Notes under the pieces: generated by a model
What the model was told of the DNA's origin: nothing
Seen by the model: only the letters and a program-made list of their open reading frames with translations
Databases searched by the model: none
NCBI GenBank assembly: GCA_029261655.1
Contig: JAJDAY010000026.1
Coordinates: 264,362-328,361 of the forward strand
From: Nitrospinaceae bacterium
GTDB taxonomy: Bacteria > Nitrospinota > Nitrospinia > Nitrospinales > VA-1
Length of the DNA stretch: 64,000 bases
Reading direction: 5' to 3'
Part shown: in pieces, positions 1-9,192 of the stretch
How positions within the stretch are numbered: position 1 is the first letter of the stretch
Layout: every line of letters starts with the position of its first letter
Position numbers and translations under genes: made by a program

Positions 1-431
1 CTTACATCTTTCAATGTAAATATATTGAACACATTAAGTTGCTAAAATACTTAAGCAAACACGCTCAAGAAAATCACTGTAAATTTATAGTAACCGTTAA
101 ATGTTACGATCAGGCCAAGGTTGTGTCGCCATATCGAACTATTTACAGCATTTTTGGTGAAAAGCTGAATAACCGGGAGAGAGGGGTCTCTAGCATGGTA
201 AATATGGGTAAGAAAATATAGTCAGAGGAGGAAGGTTTGTTCAAGGTGGCCTGTCCCGTTGCCACCGGGAATGTTTCCGCCAGGGGTTACATGAGCTAGC
301 CACCCAAATTCTGGGGGTTTTCTCCATTTCCACGCGCTTAACCTGAGACTGAGCTATTAACAATATTGTCGTCCGGATAACTCAATCCCGAACTTTTTGG
401 TAAATAATCCTTAATTTACCGACTGTTTGTG

Positions 432-460
432 TTGACACCATAGAAATATAGAGATATATT
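432..460 (+). promoter_or_regulatory. Sigma-70 type promoter
   Basis: TTGACA at 432-437 and TATATT at 455-460 are separated by exactly 17 bases, a near-perfect housekeeping promoter. The start point would fall near 467, only a few bases before a terminator-like hairpin at 470-497. The next gene on this strand starts at 854. Confidence 0.6.
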
Positions 461-469
461 TGTATCTCG

Positions 470-497
470 GGGTTTTTCATCGGAAAACCCATTTTTT
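470..497 (+). terminator. Rho-independent terminator-like hairpin
   Basis: GGGTTTTTC at 470-478 pairs with GGAAAACCC at 482-490 (one G-U pair) across a three-base loop and is followed by ATTTTTTC. It may end transcription arriving from before the window, or it may attenuate the promoter just upstream. Confidence 0.55.
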
Positions 498-572
498 CAT
501 GCCTGTATTTTTTTAGTTGCCAGCGGATTCATAGCATTGCATTTAAAGGGATTATCTGGCTTTCGTGGGGTT

Positions 573-618
573 CAAAGGTTATACTGTTTGGTGAGACCGG
601 CAAAGGGTCATACTGTTT
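573..618. repeat. Short imperfect direct repeat in the leader
   Basis: CAAAGGTTATACTGTTT (573-589) recurs as CAAAGGGTCATACTGTTT (601-618), differing by one inserted base and one change. The two copies begin 28 bases apart. This fits a tandem protein-binding site, but no regulator can be named. Confidence 0.45.
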
Positions 619-853
619 AGCTGTAGAGCGCATATTCGGTGGGCCGACTTTGGTAGAGCGAATAGCTCTCCTCCTTCGCTGACTGATTCGTGGGAACAAT
701 TACTTAATACATACACACCCCGTAAGGTTCAATGACCTATGATACAAAGGCTCGTCTAAATGGGGATTGAAGGATAAAATCTTCAAGAGTTTTACGAATG
801 GGTTATCGATCTGACATATCAGGTACTATTCAATCCAACGAGGTAAAGTAAAA

Positions 854-2134
854 ATGTTAAAGCCTTTATTTAAATCTTTAATTCCAGCCTGTTTGATCCT
901 TCTGATTCTTCCCGTATCATCCCTGGCTTTTCCAAAATTTGATTATTTAACTAAAGGTGGAGTGTCTCTGGAGCAGGGAGACATGCGTATAGGCCGGATA
1001 CAGTTAAACCCTGGTCTCGCATTCAGCTCAGCTTATGAGTCCAACATATTTGATTCGGCCGATCAGGACTTTGCCAATGGCACCGTTGAGGAACCTACAG
1101 ACGATTTTATTTTTACTGTGAAACCTTCTATGGGCATATCACTGGATAGGGCCGCGGGTGAGATTTTCGGTTTTTATGCCAAATACAGCGGGAGAGATGA
1201 AAATTTTCTCCATGAAGGCGATACCCAGGATTTTTTCAATCACTTGATAGATGCCGGAATCAATCTGGGCGGACCTGGTGGTCGGGGTGATTTGACCATC
1301 GGCGGGAGCTGGCGAAAAGAGGCCGGTGGCTCTGACAGGGATATCAACTCCAATATCGGTAACCGTCAGGCAACAACAACCAGCACTGGTTTTGCGGAAT
1401 TACTTTACTCTCTCTCCAAGATTTTGAAGTTGCAATTAAAGGCGGAAGTGGAAGACCAGAAGTTCCAGGGTGTCGTGAGTCAAAACATTGATGAATATAA
1501 TTTTGGCGGGTCCATCTTCTGGCAAGCGACAACGCCTGCGGCATTTGGCATAAAGTACAACCATAAACTCAGACGCTACCAAATTCCTTCTCCTGCTAAT
1601 GATGATTCCGATTCTGACCAGGTTTTCCTCGCTATGAGGTGGGAACCCACGTCACTGATCTCCGGCGAGGTAGCGGTGGGTGTAGATATGAAAAGATTTG
1701 ATACTTTTACAGGCGAAGACAGCGAAGACCTGGTGTACCAGGTTGATGTGAATTATACCCCGGTGAAGCGAACCCGCGTTTCTCTAAAAGCCAGCCGGGA
1801 AATACTAGACTCCACCTTTGGGACTATTCAGTCGTTAATTTTGTCTAATATCACTATGTCGTTAGCTCAAAATTTAGGGAAAAAATTCACCCTGCTGGTA
1901 GAACTGAGCCATGATAACCTGGATTACCGCAGGTCCTCTATTGACTTTGCAAATGGAGGAGCCGTCAGAACCCGTGTTGACAATACAGTTGCGGGTTCCA
2001 CCGCCCTGGTATATGAAATCCAAAAGTGGTTGGACGCAAAAGCAAGATATCAATATGAGAAAAACTTGTCCAACTTTGATGACAATGACTATTTAAACCA
2101 CATCGGTGTTATAGAGATTGCGGCTAAGTATTAG
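854..2134 (+). CDS. Outer-membrane beta-barrel protein of a polysaccharide locus
   Basis: A 426-residue exported protein. Residues 1-25 form a signal peptide ending in SLA. The rest is made of alternating amphipathic strands rich in aromatic and charged residues, with repeated turn-rich loops and an aromatic end (KY), as expected of a beta-barrel of roughly sixteen or more strands. Similar barrels accompany exopolysaccharide and exosortase-type loci, where they are thought to let polymer cross the outer membrane. The next gene is a Wza-type export protein, which supports that context. The start has a weak purine-rich ribosome site (GAGGTAAAG, about 9 bases upstream). Family membership is inferred from fold pattern, so the substrate is unknown. 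Confidence 0.7.
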   Translation: MLKPLFKSLIPACLILLILPVSSLAFPKFDYLTKGGVSLEQGDMRIGRIQLNPGLAFSSAYESNIFDSADQDFANGTVEEPTDDFIFTVKPSMGISLDRAAGEIFGFYAKYSGRDENFLHEGDTQDFFNHLIDAGINLGGPGGRGDLTIGGSWRKEAGGSDRDINSNIGNRQATTTSTGFAELLYSLSKILKLQLKAEVEDQKFQGVVSQNIDEYNFGGSIFWQATTPAAFGIKYNHKLRRYQIPSPANDDSDSDQVFLAMRWEPTSLISGEVAVGVDMKRFDTFTGEDSEDLVYQVDVNYTPVKRTRVSLKASREILDSTFGTIQSLILSNITMSLAQNLGKKFTLLVELSHDNLDYRRSSIDFANGGAVRTRVDNTVAGSTALVYEIQKWLDAKARYQYEKNLSNFDDNDYLNHIGVIEIAAKY

Positions 2135-2176
2135 CTTCTAATTTCATACCTGAAATTTTCTGTTTACCATCTCACC

Positions 2177-2190
2177 GGCTAGCGCTAGCC
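2177..2190. promoter_or_regulatory. Perfect 14-bp palindrome between polysaccharide genes
   Basis: GGCTAGCGCTAGCC reads identically on both strands and lies in the 233-base gap before the export gene. A related half-site, CGGCTAG, occurs about 60 bases further on. It could be an operator, but no matching regulator is nearby. Confidence 0.35.
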
Positions 2191-2367
2191 AATATAGATA
2201 TTCGTCAATAAACCACGCCTCTTTGTAATTCTTGTTTAGAATACCATCGGCTAGGGTGAATTATTGGCCGTAAATATGCTTTTGGCCAAGAGCTGGGAAA
2301 TACACCTTAAATTGTAAAATAGATGTCTGATATGGGGAAACAACAGCCTTCATTGGGAGCAATTTGT

Positions 2368-3285
2368 ATGAAGAAGAAAGCATTAATCGCTATCGGTTTT
2401 TTTGTTTGGTTGCAAATGTTTTATTCGGCGGGAGCTGAACCAATCAGGGATTTCGCCAGAAAACCAATTTTGGGATCAGGAAGTTCGGAGAAGGAGTTTT
2501 TACCCTCCATGCCGATCATCAACCAAAACAATCCTTTTGTTTTGGGGCCAGAAGACTTGCTGACAATCAGTGTCTGGGGAAATAAAGAATTGACCACCGA
2601 AATGCCTGTTCGTCCTGATGGCTTCATATCCTATCCTTTAATTGGGGATATAAAAGCTCTGGGTTTGACTCCCTCCCAGTTGAAAGATGAAATCACCCAG
2701 CGTTTGAGAAAATATATCACCGATGCCAGTGTGACCGTTGTGGTTAAGGAAATAAACAGCATTAATATTTCGGTGGCTGGAGAAGCTGTTGACCCCGGAA
2801 CTTATAAAGTGAATCGCCCTATCACCTTGATGCATTTATTTTCTCTGGTAAAGGGTTTTACAGATAAAGCTGACTTAAGAAAATCCTACCTTTTGCGTAA
2901 TGGGCAAAAGTTAAATATTAACTTCTACTCCCTGGTTAAAGAAGATGACTTCACGCAAAATATCTGGTTGAAGCCCAATGATCTGATATTCATTCATGAC
3001 AATTTTGGCAATCGAATAAATGTTATGGGCGAAGTGACAAAGCCTCAGGTTGTTACCTATCAGGAAGGAATGACCGTCATGGACGCTGTGCTTCTGGCCG
3101 AGGGGTTGACTGATATCGCCAAAGCCAACAACACAAAAATCTATCGAAACAACAAAGGCCGCAATGGGAAATCAATTGAAAAAATAAAAATAGAGCTGGA
3201 TAAAGTGATTTTTGAAGGGGATCTATCAAAGAACATACTGCTAAAGCCAGGGGACATCATTCACGTTCCTCGAAGCTTCTTTTAG
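2368..3285 (+). CDS. Polysaccharide export protein, Wza/SLBB type
   Basis: A 305-residue periplasmic or outer-membrane export protein. Residues 1-23 are a signal sequence. Residues 57-127 match the poly-export domain (LGPEDLLTISVWG, then VRPDGFISYPLIGD), and two SLBB-like repeats follow (about 131-210 and 216-300, each ending in a 'LKPND/GDII.V' strand). Proteins of this family form the outer-membrane exit for capsule or exopolysaccharide. I chose the ATG at 2368 because GGGAG lies 8 bases upstream and a signal peptide follows directly; an ATG at 2323 would add 15 unlikely residues. It is shorter than E. coli Wza, and no co-polymerase or polymerase gene follows in the window. Confidence 0.85.
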   Translation: MKKKALIAIGFFVWLQMFYSAGAEPIRDFARKPILGSGSSEKEFLPSMPIINQNNPFVLGPEDLLTISVWGNKELTTEMPVRPDGFISYPLIGDIKALGLTPSQLKDEITQRLRKYITDASVTVVVKEINSINISVAGEAVDPGTYKVNRPITLMHLFSLVKGFTDKADLRKSYLLRNGQKLNINFYSLVKEDDFTQNIWLKPNDLIFIHDNFGNRINVMGEVTKPQVVTYQEGMTVMDAVLLAEGLTDIAKANNTKIYRNNKGRNGKSIEKIKIELDKVIFEGDLSKNILLKPGDIIHVPRSFF

Positions 3286-3353
3286 CAGAGGAAAATTTCG
3301 TTCGATGGCGCCGGACCGGGCCATTCAGTGCTCCGCTGGCATCATGATACCGC

Positions 3354-3374
3354 CCGCAAGCTCATTGCTTGCGG
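3354..3374. terminator. Hairpin spanning the glycosyltransferase stop codon
   Basis: CCGCAAGC (3354-3361) pairs perfectly with GCTTGCGG (3367-3374) over a five-base loop that contains part of the minus-strand stop codon. Neither side has a T-run, so it is a weak terminator candidate between convergent genes. Confidence 0.35.
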
Positions 3375-4582
3375 AGACGGGGAACTAAAGGCGGCTTCCA
3401 GGGAGGCAATGATTTGGCGGTGGGAACGATACGTCCTTTCCAAACAGTTCCCCGCCTGAACCAGGCTCCTGTCAAACCAGACCCTACCATCGCCATAAAA
3501 AGCAGGAACGAGGCCGGCATAAGAATCAAATCCAGAGTGGCTTTCAAGAATTTTCCGCTTTTCATCCACAACACAGAAAACACCGCCAATATTTGCAGGG
3601 AACCGACCAGAGCCTGAGCGCGATTGCTCGTTTCCATTCCGCCGAGCCAGGTCAGCCACGGAACCACCCAGAAAAACAGCATTCCTACCGTTAACAGTAG
3701 AAGAGTCCAACTACCTCTTGTGGGACCCAGAACCGTCCAGATTCCATTGACCAGACTGCGCGACCAGCCGCGATAAGCTTCAGCCATTGAAGAATACATG
3801 GTCGTTTTCAGAGCCTCCCCCGCGTCGATCCCCAGCGTGAGAAAACCCTTTAGTTTCGCGAGATACCCAAGCGACGCGTCCGTGCTGGAATACTCACGAA
3901 CCGCGGCATGGGTCCCCACGGCCTCGTACGCCTCGCGGGTCATCAAGACATACTGGCCATTTATGAGGCTTTGCCGGGATTTGGAATCCGCGAGTCCCTT
4001 GCGGTCGCTCACCATAAATATATAGGACAAAACCGCAAGGTTGACCAGGCCAACGCCGATCCCCGGCGTCTGTTGTTCACCAACCGCTGTCGCCAATGAA
4101 GCCGGACTGGGCAGAACAACCCCCATCACCCGCGAAAGCAAATACGATTCATGAAATGTGTCCGCATCGGTAAAAAGCAACCAGTCTCCCTTTGCCAGAG
4201 AATACCCCTGGCAGATAGCGTGAGCCTTACCCATCCAACCCTCCGGCAAAGCCTTCCCCTCAACCACTTTGAGGCGCGAATCTGTATTGCCTAACCTGGC
4301 TAATATTTCCGAGGTCGCGTCTTTCGAGCCATCGTCCACCGCAATGACCTCGAATCGAGGGTAATCCTGCGCCAGCAAAGATCGAATGCAACGCTCGATA
4401 TTTTTTTCTTCATCACGCGCCGGAACGATGATGGACACCATCGGAGCGTTTTCAGGCAGGCAGAGGTTATCTTCAGGAAGACCGGGCATGGAACCGCCGC
4501 ACTGACGGCTCCAACGATGCCAAACGATCAGCCAAAAAATCAGGACCGCGAATCCGTCTGAAAAGGACAGGGGCAAAAACAC
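3362..4582 (-). CDS. Membrane glycosyltransferase family 2 (HpnB-like)
   Basis: A 406-residue GT-A fold glycosyltransferase anchored in the inner membrane. One hydrophobic helix (about 9-22) precedes the catalytic domain, which starts with the nucleotide-binding strand VSIIVPARDEE (49-59). DDGS (83-86) and the DxD motif DAD (139-141) should bind the sugar-nucleotide and metal. Three or more hydrophobic helices close the protein. The overall layout resembles the hopene-associated glycosyltransferase HpnB and CrtQ-like carotenoid glycosyltransferases, so a lipid acceptor is likely; the actual substrate cannot be read from sequence. It stands alone, convergent with the polysaccharide export gene. 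Confidence 0.8.
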   Translation of the reverse strand: MFLPLSFSDGFAVLIFWLIVWHRWSRQCGGSMPGLPEDNLCLPENAPMVSIIVPARDEEKNIERCIRSLLAQDYPRFEVIAVDDGSKDATSEILARLGNTDSRLKVVEGKALPEGWMGKAHAICQGYSLAKGDWLLFTDADTFHESYLLSRVMGVVLPSPASLATAVGEQQTPGIGVGLVNLAVLSYIFMVSDRKGLADSKSRQSLINGQYVLMTREAYEAVGTHAAVREYSSTDASLGYLAKLKGFLTLGIDAGEALKTTMYSSMAEAYRGWSRSLVNGIWTVLGPTRGSWTLLLLTVGMLFFWVVPWLTWLGGMETSNRAQALVGSLQILAVFSVLWMKSGKFLKATLDLILMPASFLLFMAMVGSGLTGAWFRRGTVWKGRIVPTAKSLPPWKPPLVPRLRKQ

Positions 4583-4687
4583 TTCCTCCTGGAGGTTGAG
4601 TTGAGGATATTTTCAAAGGGACATCTGAAAATGGGGAGGCGGAGCAACTTGGGAGGAACGGCTTGCAAGGAAGCAGAGAAACGCTAA

Positions 4688-5050
4688 TCAGGGTTTATTA
4701 TTATCCAGAATTTTTATTATTTCATTGAGATCCTGTTTGAGTTCACGTTTCCATTGCAGAAATTTATCCCGGTCCTCCTGAATCTCCAGGGGCGAACCCT
4801 TCTTTTTGTATTTCTTCAATTTTACTTTCGCGCCGGCAATGGTAAATTTTTCTTCATACAGAAGCCGCTTGATTTCCAAAACAATCTCAACGTCTTTTTT
4901 CTGGTAAAGTCGCTGTCCAGACCGGTTTTTATCCGGGCAAAGCGTATCAAACTCATCTTCCCAATACCGAAGCACGTGCTGTTCCACCATCGCAATATCA
5001 GCCACCTCGCCAATTTTAAAAAACACCTTATCGGGAATCACGTGATCCAT
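4688..5050 (-). CDS. MerR-family DNA-binding regulator
   Basis: A 120-residue protein with an N-terminal MerR winged helix-turn-helix (about 9-75: [21 protein letters not shown], then [18 protein letters not shown]). The tail is a lysine-rich linker and a short helix that could dimerise, with no cysteine cluster for metal sensing. A compact MerR protein like this next to an IHF/HU-type gene is a common pair in several deltaproteobacterial-type genomes; here the IHF-like gene lies upstream on the same strand, 136 bases away. Its ligand and target promoters are unknown. Confidence 0.8.
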   Translation of the reverse strand: MDHVIPDKVFFKIGEVADIAMVEQHVLRYWEDEFDTLCPDKNRSGQRLYQKKDVEIVLEIKRLLYEEKFTIAGAKVKLKKYKKKGSPLEIQEDRDKFLQWKRELKQDLNEIIKILDNNKP

Positions 5051-5186
5051 TTAACTCGCCTCAGTCACATCAAATTTCGCAAATAAATCAGGAGGTTACA
5101 AGTGCCTATTAAATCATTTTGTGAAGTGTAAAAGCAAGATGAAATGACTGGAAAAACATCGTGCCTGGCAAAAATCCATTGTCAGA

Positions 5187-5501
5187 TCAAAGTTGATCCG
5201 TTGAGGTCAGCAAATTCTTGCTCGGCTTGAATGTCAGGACCCTGCGAGAGCGAATGACGATGGGTTCACCCGTTTGCGGATTGCGGGCATTTCTGGCTTT
5301 TTTCTTTTTCAAATAAAAACTTGCGAATCCCGCAATGCGAACACTCTCCCCGTTCGCCAGCTCAGTCTTGATTTCCTTGAACAAGACATCCACCGCTTCT
5401 TCAGCTTCCAGACGAGTGAACCCCACCTTTTTATAAACCTGCTCTACCAAATCAGACTTCACCACGTTTGGTTTTAGCTTAAAAATATCCACAAACCACA
5501 T
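5187..5501 (-). CDS. ihfA: Integration host factor alpha-type / HU DNA-bending protein
   Basis: A 104-residue histone-like DNA-bending protein. The dimer core (VKSDLVEQVYKKVGFTRLEA, then LFKEIKTELANGESVRIAGF) is followed by the DNA-grasping arm with ARNPQTGEPIVIRSRRV and the closing segment TFKPSKNL. The RNPQTGE sequence and SRRV favour IHF over plain HU. The first 12-13 residues are additional to the family. A GTG at 5492 with GAAGGG 9 bases upstream is a better-placed start than the ATG at 5501, which abuts that site. The MerR-family gene follows on the same strand, suggesting an operon. Confidence 0.85.
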   Translation of the reverse strand: MWFVDIFKLKPNVVKSDLVEQVYKKVGFTRLEAEEAVDVLFKEIKTELANGESVRIAGFASFYLKKKKARNARNPQTGEPIVIRSRRVLTFKPSKNLLTSTDQL

Positions 5502-5543
5502 CCCTTCTTTTAAAGCTGGAACGCCGATCCAGCAGTTTTATGA

Positions 5544-7640
5544 CTATCCCTGTTTCTCTTTATCAAACTCAGTATTCGCTTGTTCGATGATCTTTTTAGC
5601 GAGATGTTCGGGAACATCGTCATAATGATCGAATTCCATCACGAACATTCCCCTGCCACTCGTTATGGACCGCAAGTCCGCCGCGTAATTCAAAATCTCA
5701 GCCATGGGAACATGCACGCGAATGGTTTGATTTTCATCGTCCGCGTCGATTCCCTGAATTTTCCCACGCTTGGAATTGAGGTCTCCCATGATGTCGCCGA
5801 CATATTCACCGGGCACAATGACCTCCATCGTCATGACGGGCTCCAGTAAGACAGGCTTGCAATCGACAACCCCTTTTTTGAATCCTAATGACCCCGCAAT
5901 TTTGAAAGCCATCTCTGACGAATCAACATTGTGGTAGGAGCCGTCATAAAGTTTGACCTTCACGTCGACCATAGGGTAATGCGCGATCACACCCTGGGTC
6001 ATCGCTTCCTGAATTCCCTTCTCCACAGCGGGGATGTAAGTTTTGGGAATGGCACCGCCCACAATTTTATCTTCAAAAACAAACCCGCCGCCCTTTTCAA
6101 CGGGAGAGATTTCCAACCAGGTATCTCCAAATTGGCCCCGGCCTCCCGTTTGTTTTTTATATTTTCCCTGAACCTTGGTTCGCCCGCGAATGGTTTCCAG
6201 GTAGGGAACTTTGGGCGATTTCGCGTCCACCTCCACGCCAAACCTTTTTTTCAACCGGTCGATGACAACATCCAGGTGCAACTGCCCCATTCCCGAAACA
6301 AGGAGTTCATGGGTTTGAGGGTTCCTCTCGACTTTTAAAGTAGAATCCTCTTCTGTCACTCGATGTAAAGCCGTGCTGATTTTTTCCTCATCCGCACGGG
6401 TCCTGGGCACAATCGCCTGGGAGAAAACAGGAACGGGAAATTGAATGGCGTCGAAGACGACGGCGTTTTCCTGTTCCGAAAGAGTGTCGCTGGTCTGAGT
6501 CACCTTGAGCTTCGCCACGGCTCCCATATCCCCCGCCGATACTTCAGAAACCGGCGTTTGTTTTTTACCCTGAAGCATATAAATTTGTCCGACCCTTTCA
6601 CTGGTTTCCCTGGAAGCGTTGAACACGCTGGAATCCGCTTTAATGGAACCGGAGATCACCCGAAACAAAGTCAACTTTCCCGCGTAAGGATCGGCGATGG
6701 TCTTGAATACCAAAGCTGAAAAGGGCCCTTTTGGGTCTGCCCGGCACTCTACCTCGGAACCATCTTTGAGAGATTTCCCCATGACAGGTTCCCTTTTATC
6801 AGGAGAAGGCAAATAATCGACCACCGCCTTCAATAAAAGGTCCACACCCATATTCAGGGCTCCCGATCCGCATAAAACGGGAATCAACGCCCCACTTTGG
6901 ATGCCATTCTTCAGTCCCGAGTGAAACTCATCATCGCTGAGTTCCCCCTTTTCCAGGTAAACCTCGATCAGTTCGTCATCCACTTCCGCAATCGCTTCGG
7001 TGAGTTCCGCCCGGCTCATTTCGACGCGGTCCGCAAGGTCTGGAGGAATGTCACCGATCTTGCCTTTTCCATCGCCTTCTTTCTCATAGGAATGATAGGT
7101 GTTTTCCACTAGATCAACAATTCCTGTAAAGCTCTCACCATACCCAACGGGCATTTGCAGTAAAACTGGAGTTTTTTTGAATTTTTTTTTCAAGTTTCCC
7201 AATATAGGGACGATATTGGCCCGGTCATGGTCCAGTTTATTCAAAAAAACAATTCGTAAAAGATCCTGCTCGTCCGCCCATTTCCACACTTTTTCCGTGT
7301 AAAACTGAATTCCGTCATCGGCGCCTATGACCACGACGGCAGAATCAACCACCCGGATGCAGGCCGGCGTGTCGGCGATGAAGTTGTTGTCACCCGGTGT
7401 GTCGAGGAGGTTGATTTTATGCTTTTCCCATTCGCAAAAAGCCAAAGAAGCGCTCAGGGTGTGACCGCGCTTTATTTCATCCGGGTCGTAGTCCATCATT
7501 GATGAAGTGTCGCCCACCTTTCCCAGGCGGTCGGACACACCCGCTGTATAAAGGATGGATTCCGCAACAGAGGTTTTCCCGGAGGACCCATGACCAATGA
7601 GCCCAATATTTCTGATCTCCTGAATTTTAAAGTTTTTCAC
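5544..7640 (-). CDS. Elongation factor G-like GTPase (EF-G paralogue)
   Basis: A 698-residue translational GTPase with the full EF-G domain order. The G domain has P-loop GHGSSGKT (17-24), DTPGD and NKLD motifs; domain II, domains III-IV (GRGQFGD) and domain V (PGEYVGDIMGDLNSKRG) follow. The P-loop differs from the canonical AHIDAGKT and switch I is RGHTLSASLAFCEW, as in the EF-G-like subfamily often called EF-G2, so this is probably not the main translocase. The role of that subfamily is poorly defined. The start is GTG at 7640 with GGAGG six bases upstream. It is downstream of der and upstream of ihfA on the same strand. Confidence 0.85.
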   Translation of the reverse strand: MKNFKIQEIRNIGLIGHGSSGKTSVAESILYTAGVSDRLGKVGDTSSMMDYDPDEIKRGHTLSASLAFCEWEKHKINLLDTPGDNNFIADTPACIRVVDSAVVVIGADDGIQFYTEKVWKWADEQDLLRIVFLNKLDHDRANIVPILGNLKKKFKKTPVLLQMPVGYGESFTGIVDLVENTYHSYEKEGDGKGKIGDIPPDLADRVEMSRAELTEAIAEVDDELIEVYLEKGELSDDEFHSGLKNGIQSGALIPVLCGSGALNMGVDLLLKAVVDYLPSPDKREPVMGKSLKDGSEVECRADPKGPFSALVFKTIADPYAGKLTLFRVISGSIKADSSVFNASRETSERVGQIYMLQGKKQTPVSEVSAGDMGAVAKLKVTQTSDTLSEQENAVVFDAIQFPVPVFSQAIVPRTRADEEKISTALHRVTEEDSTLKVERNPQTHELLVSGMGQLHLDVVIDRLKKRFGVEVDAKSPKVPYLETIRGRTKVQGKYKKQTGGRGQFGDTWLEISPVEKGGGFVFEDKIVGGAIPKTYIPAVEKGIQEAMTQGVIAHYPMVDVKVKLYDGSYHNVDSSEMAFKIAGSLGFKKGVVDCKPVLLEPVMTMEVIVPGEYVGDIMGDLNSKRGKIQGIDADDENQTIRVHVPMAEILNYAADLRSITSGRGMFVMEFDHYDDVPEHLAKKIIEQANTEFDKEKQG

Positions 7641-7749
7641 TTCAAACCTCCGGATAAAATGGGGTTCAAAATTTCAAGTTCAAACTTTTTCCCTGAACAC
7701 ATTCACAGATCTTGAGCGCGAAGTATTAAAAATATTTCCCGTTACGGGT

Positions 7750-9075
7750 TCACCTGCCCTTTTTACGGCCCGAAAACAACAAGCGGACCGGGGTTCCCGT
7801 AAAACCGAATACTTTGCGCAAACTATTGGTCAAATACCTCTTGTACGAAAAGTGAACTCCCTGTGGATAGTTTACAAAACATCTGAACGTGGGGGGACAG
7901 TTCTTGACTTGTGTGGTGTACATCATTTTCAAAAATTTACCACGGTAACTGCTCATCGGATTTTTTATTATTGCCTTCTCGAAACAATCGTTCAATTTGC
8001 CCGTAGTGATATTTTTAGAATACTCCCGATACACCTGGCCAATGCTTGAAAGTAATTTATTCAAACCCTGTCCGGTTATCGCGGAAGTCGTCAATAACGG
8101 AGCAAACTCCAGAAACCGAAGTTTTTTCCGCACCCGTTCATCAAATTCGGAGAAAGACTTTCTCGGCTCCTTAATTAAATCCCATTTATTGGCTACTATA
8201 ATACATCCTTTTCCCCTGTCAAAGGCATACCCCGCAATGGTGGCGTCCTGCTCCGACACCCCATCATGCGCATCCAAAACCAGAACCGCAATATCACATC
8301 GGTCGAGAGCTTTCAAGGCCATGATAACGCTGAACTTATCGAGCACGTTTCGGGTTCTGCCTTTCCTGCGGATTCCTGCGGTGTCAATAAAGACAATATT
8401 TTTACCCTGATACTCAAAATAAGTGTCTATGGCATCCCGGGTGGTGCCGGGAATCGCGGAGACGATGCATCGGTCGGAATTCAACAACTTATTTATCAAT
8501 GAGGATTTTCCCGCATTTGGTTTGCCCACAATCGCAACTTTGATAGCATCGGGAACAGGCTCCTCGTGGATAGATTCGGGAGGAAGTTCTTTGACCAGGT
8601 TTTCAATGAGCTCGGACAACCCCAGACCATGTTCTGCCGAAATGGGATAAGTGGCCTGGATTCCCAATTGGTAAAATTCTGTAATTTCCTTTTCGTGGGC
8701 GGGTTCATCCACCTTATTGACAGCCAGAAACAACGGTTTTCCCGTTTTCCTTATTTTTTGGATAATATGACGATCCTGAGAAGTGAGCCCATACTGCCGA
8801 TCGACCACTAAAATAATGAAATCGGCTTCGTCTTCAGCGACCCCCACCTGCTCCCTGACCTGAAGCTCGATTTCATTCGCGTTGTCAAGTTCGATTCCTC
8901 CTGTGTCGATCACAATGACCGGGCGGCCCATCAATTCCGCGCGGCCAAAAAGGCGGTCGCGGGTCACGCCGGGCGTATCATTGACAATGGAGGTTTTTCT
9001 TTGGGTGAGTTTATTAAAAAGGGTGGATTTTCCTACATTGGGCCTGCCAATGATGACCACTACCGGAACGGACAT
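7750..9075 (-). CDS. der: Ribosome assembly GTPase Der (EngA)
   Basis: A 441-residue tandem GTPase needed for maturation of the large ribosomal subunit. The first G domain has GRPNVGKS (10-17), DTPGVTRD and NKVD; the second has GKPNAGKS, DTAGIRRKG and NKWD. The C-terminal KH-like domain ends in a basic tail (SGRKKGR). Two in-line G domains are diagnostic for Der. Length and order match the family, with no unusual residues. It may be co-transcribed with the EF-G-like gene 109 bases downstream. Confidence 0.95.
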   Translation of the reverse strand: MSVPVVVIIGRPNVGKSTLFNKLTQRKTSIVNDTPGVTRDRLFGRAELMGRPVIVIDTGGIELDNANEIELQVREQVGVAEDEADFIILVVDRQYGLTSQDRHIIQKIRKTGKPLFLAVNKVDEPAHEKEITEFYQLGIQATYPISAEHGLGLSELIENLVKELPPESIHEEPVPDAIKVAIVGKPNAGKSSLINKLLNSDRCIVSAIPGTTRDAIDTYFEYQGKNIVFIDTAGIRRKGRTRNVLDKFSVIMALKALDRCDIAVLVLDAHDGVSEQDATIAGYAFDRGKGCIIVANKWDLIKEPRKSFSEFDERVRKKLRFLEFAPLLTTSAITGQGLNKLLSSIGQVYREYSKNITTGKLNDCFEKAIIKNPMSSYRGKFLKMMYTTQVKNCPPTFRCFVNYPQGVHFSYKRYLTNSLRKVFGFTGTPVRLLFSGRKKGR

Positions 9076-9192
9076 GGGGTTAAACCTTGCTAAGAGAACT
9101 TCTTATAGTTTATATCTTTTAACCTGCGGCACCCGCCAACCCCTTTAAAAAGGCATTGGCTCATGACCCAGATTGAATTTTTTGAAGCGCCC

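Larger units (their letters stand above)
1..853. other. Non-coding leader region before the surface polysaccharide genes
   Basis: No convincing gene is visible. A 60-codon open frame at 39-221 has no clear ribosome site and no recognisable motif, so I do not call it. The region does hold a near-consensus promoter, a terminator-like hairpin and a short direct repeat, each listed separately. A smaller hairpin of GGTGGC with GCCACC lies near 245-267. If the promoter at 432-460 is used for the gene at 854, the transcript would carry a leader of almost 390 bases. Confidence 0.6.

Noticed and set aside
39-221. 60-codon open frame at the start of the window
   Set aside because: No ribosome site, no motif and unusual composition; likely chance.
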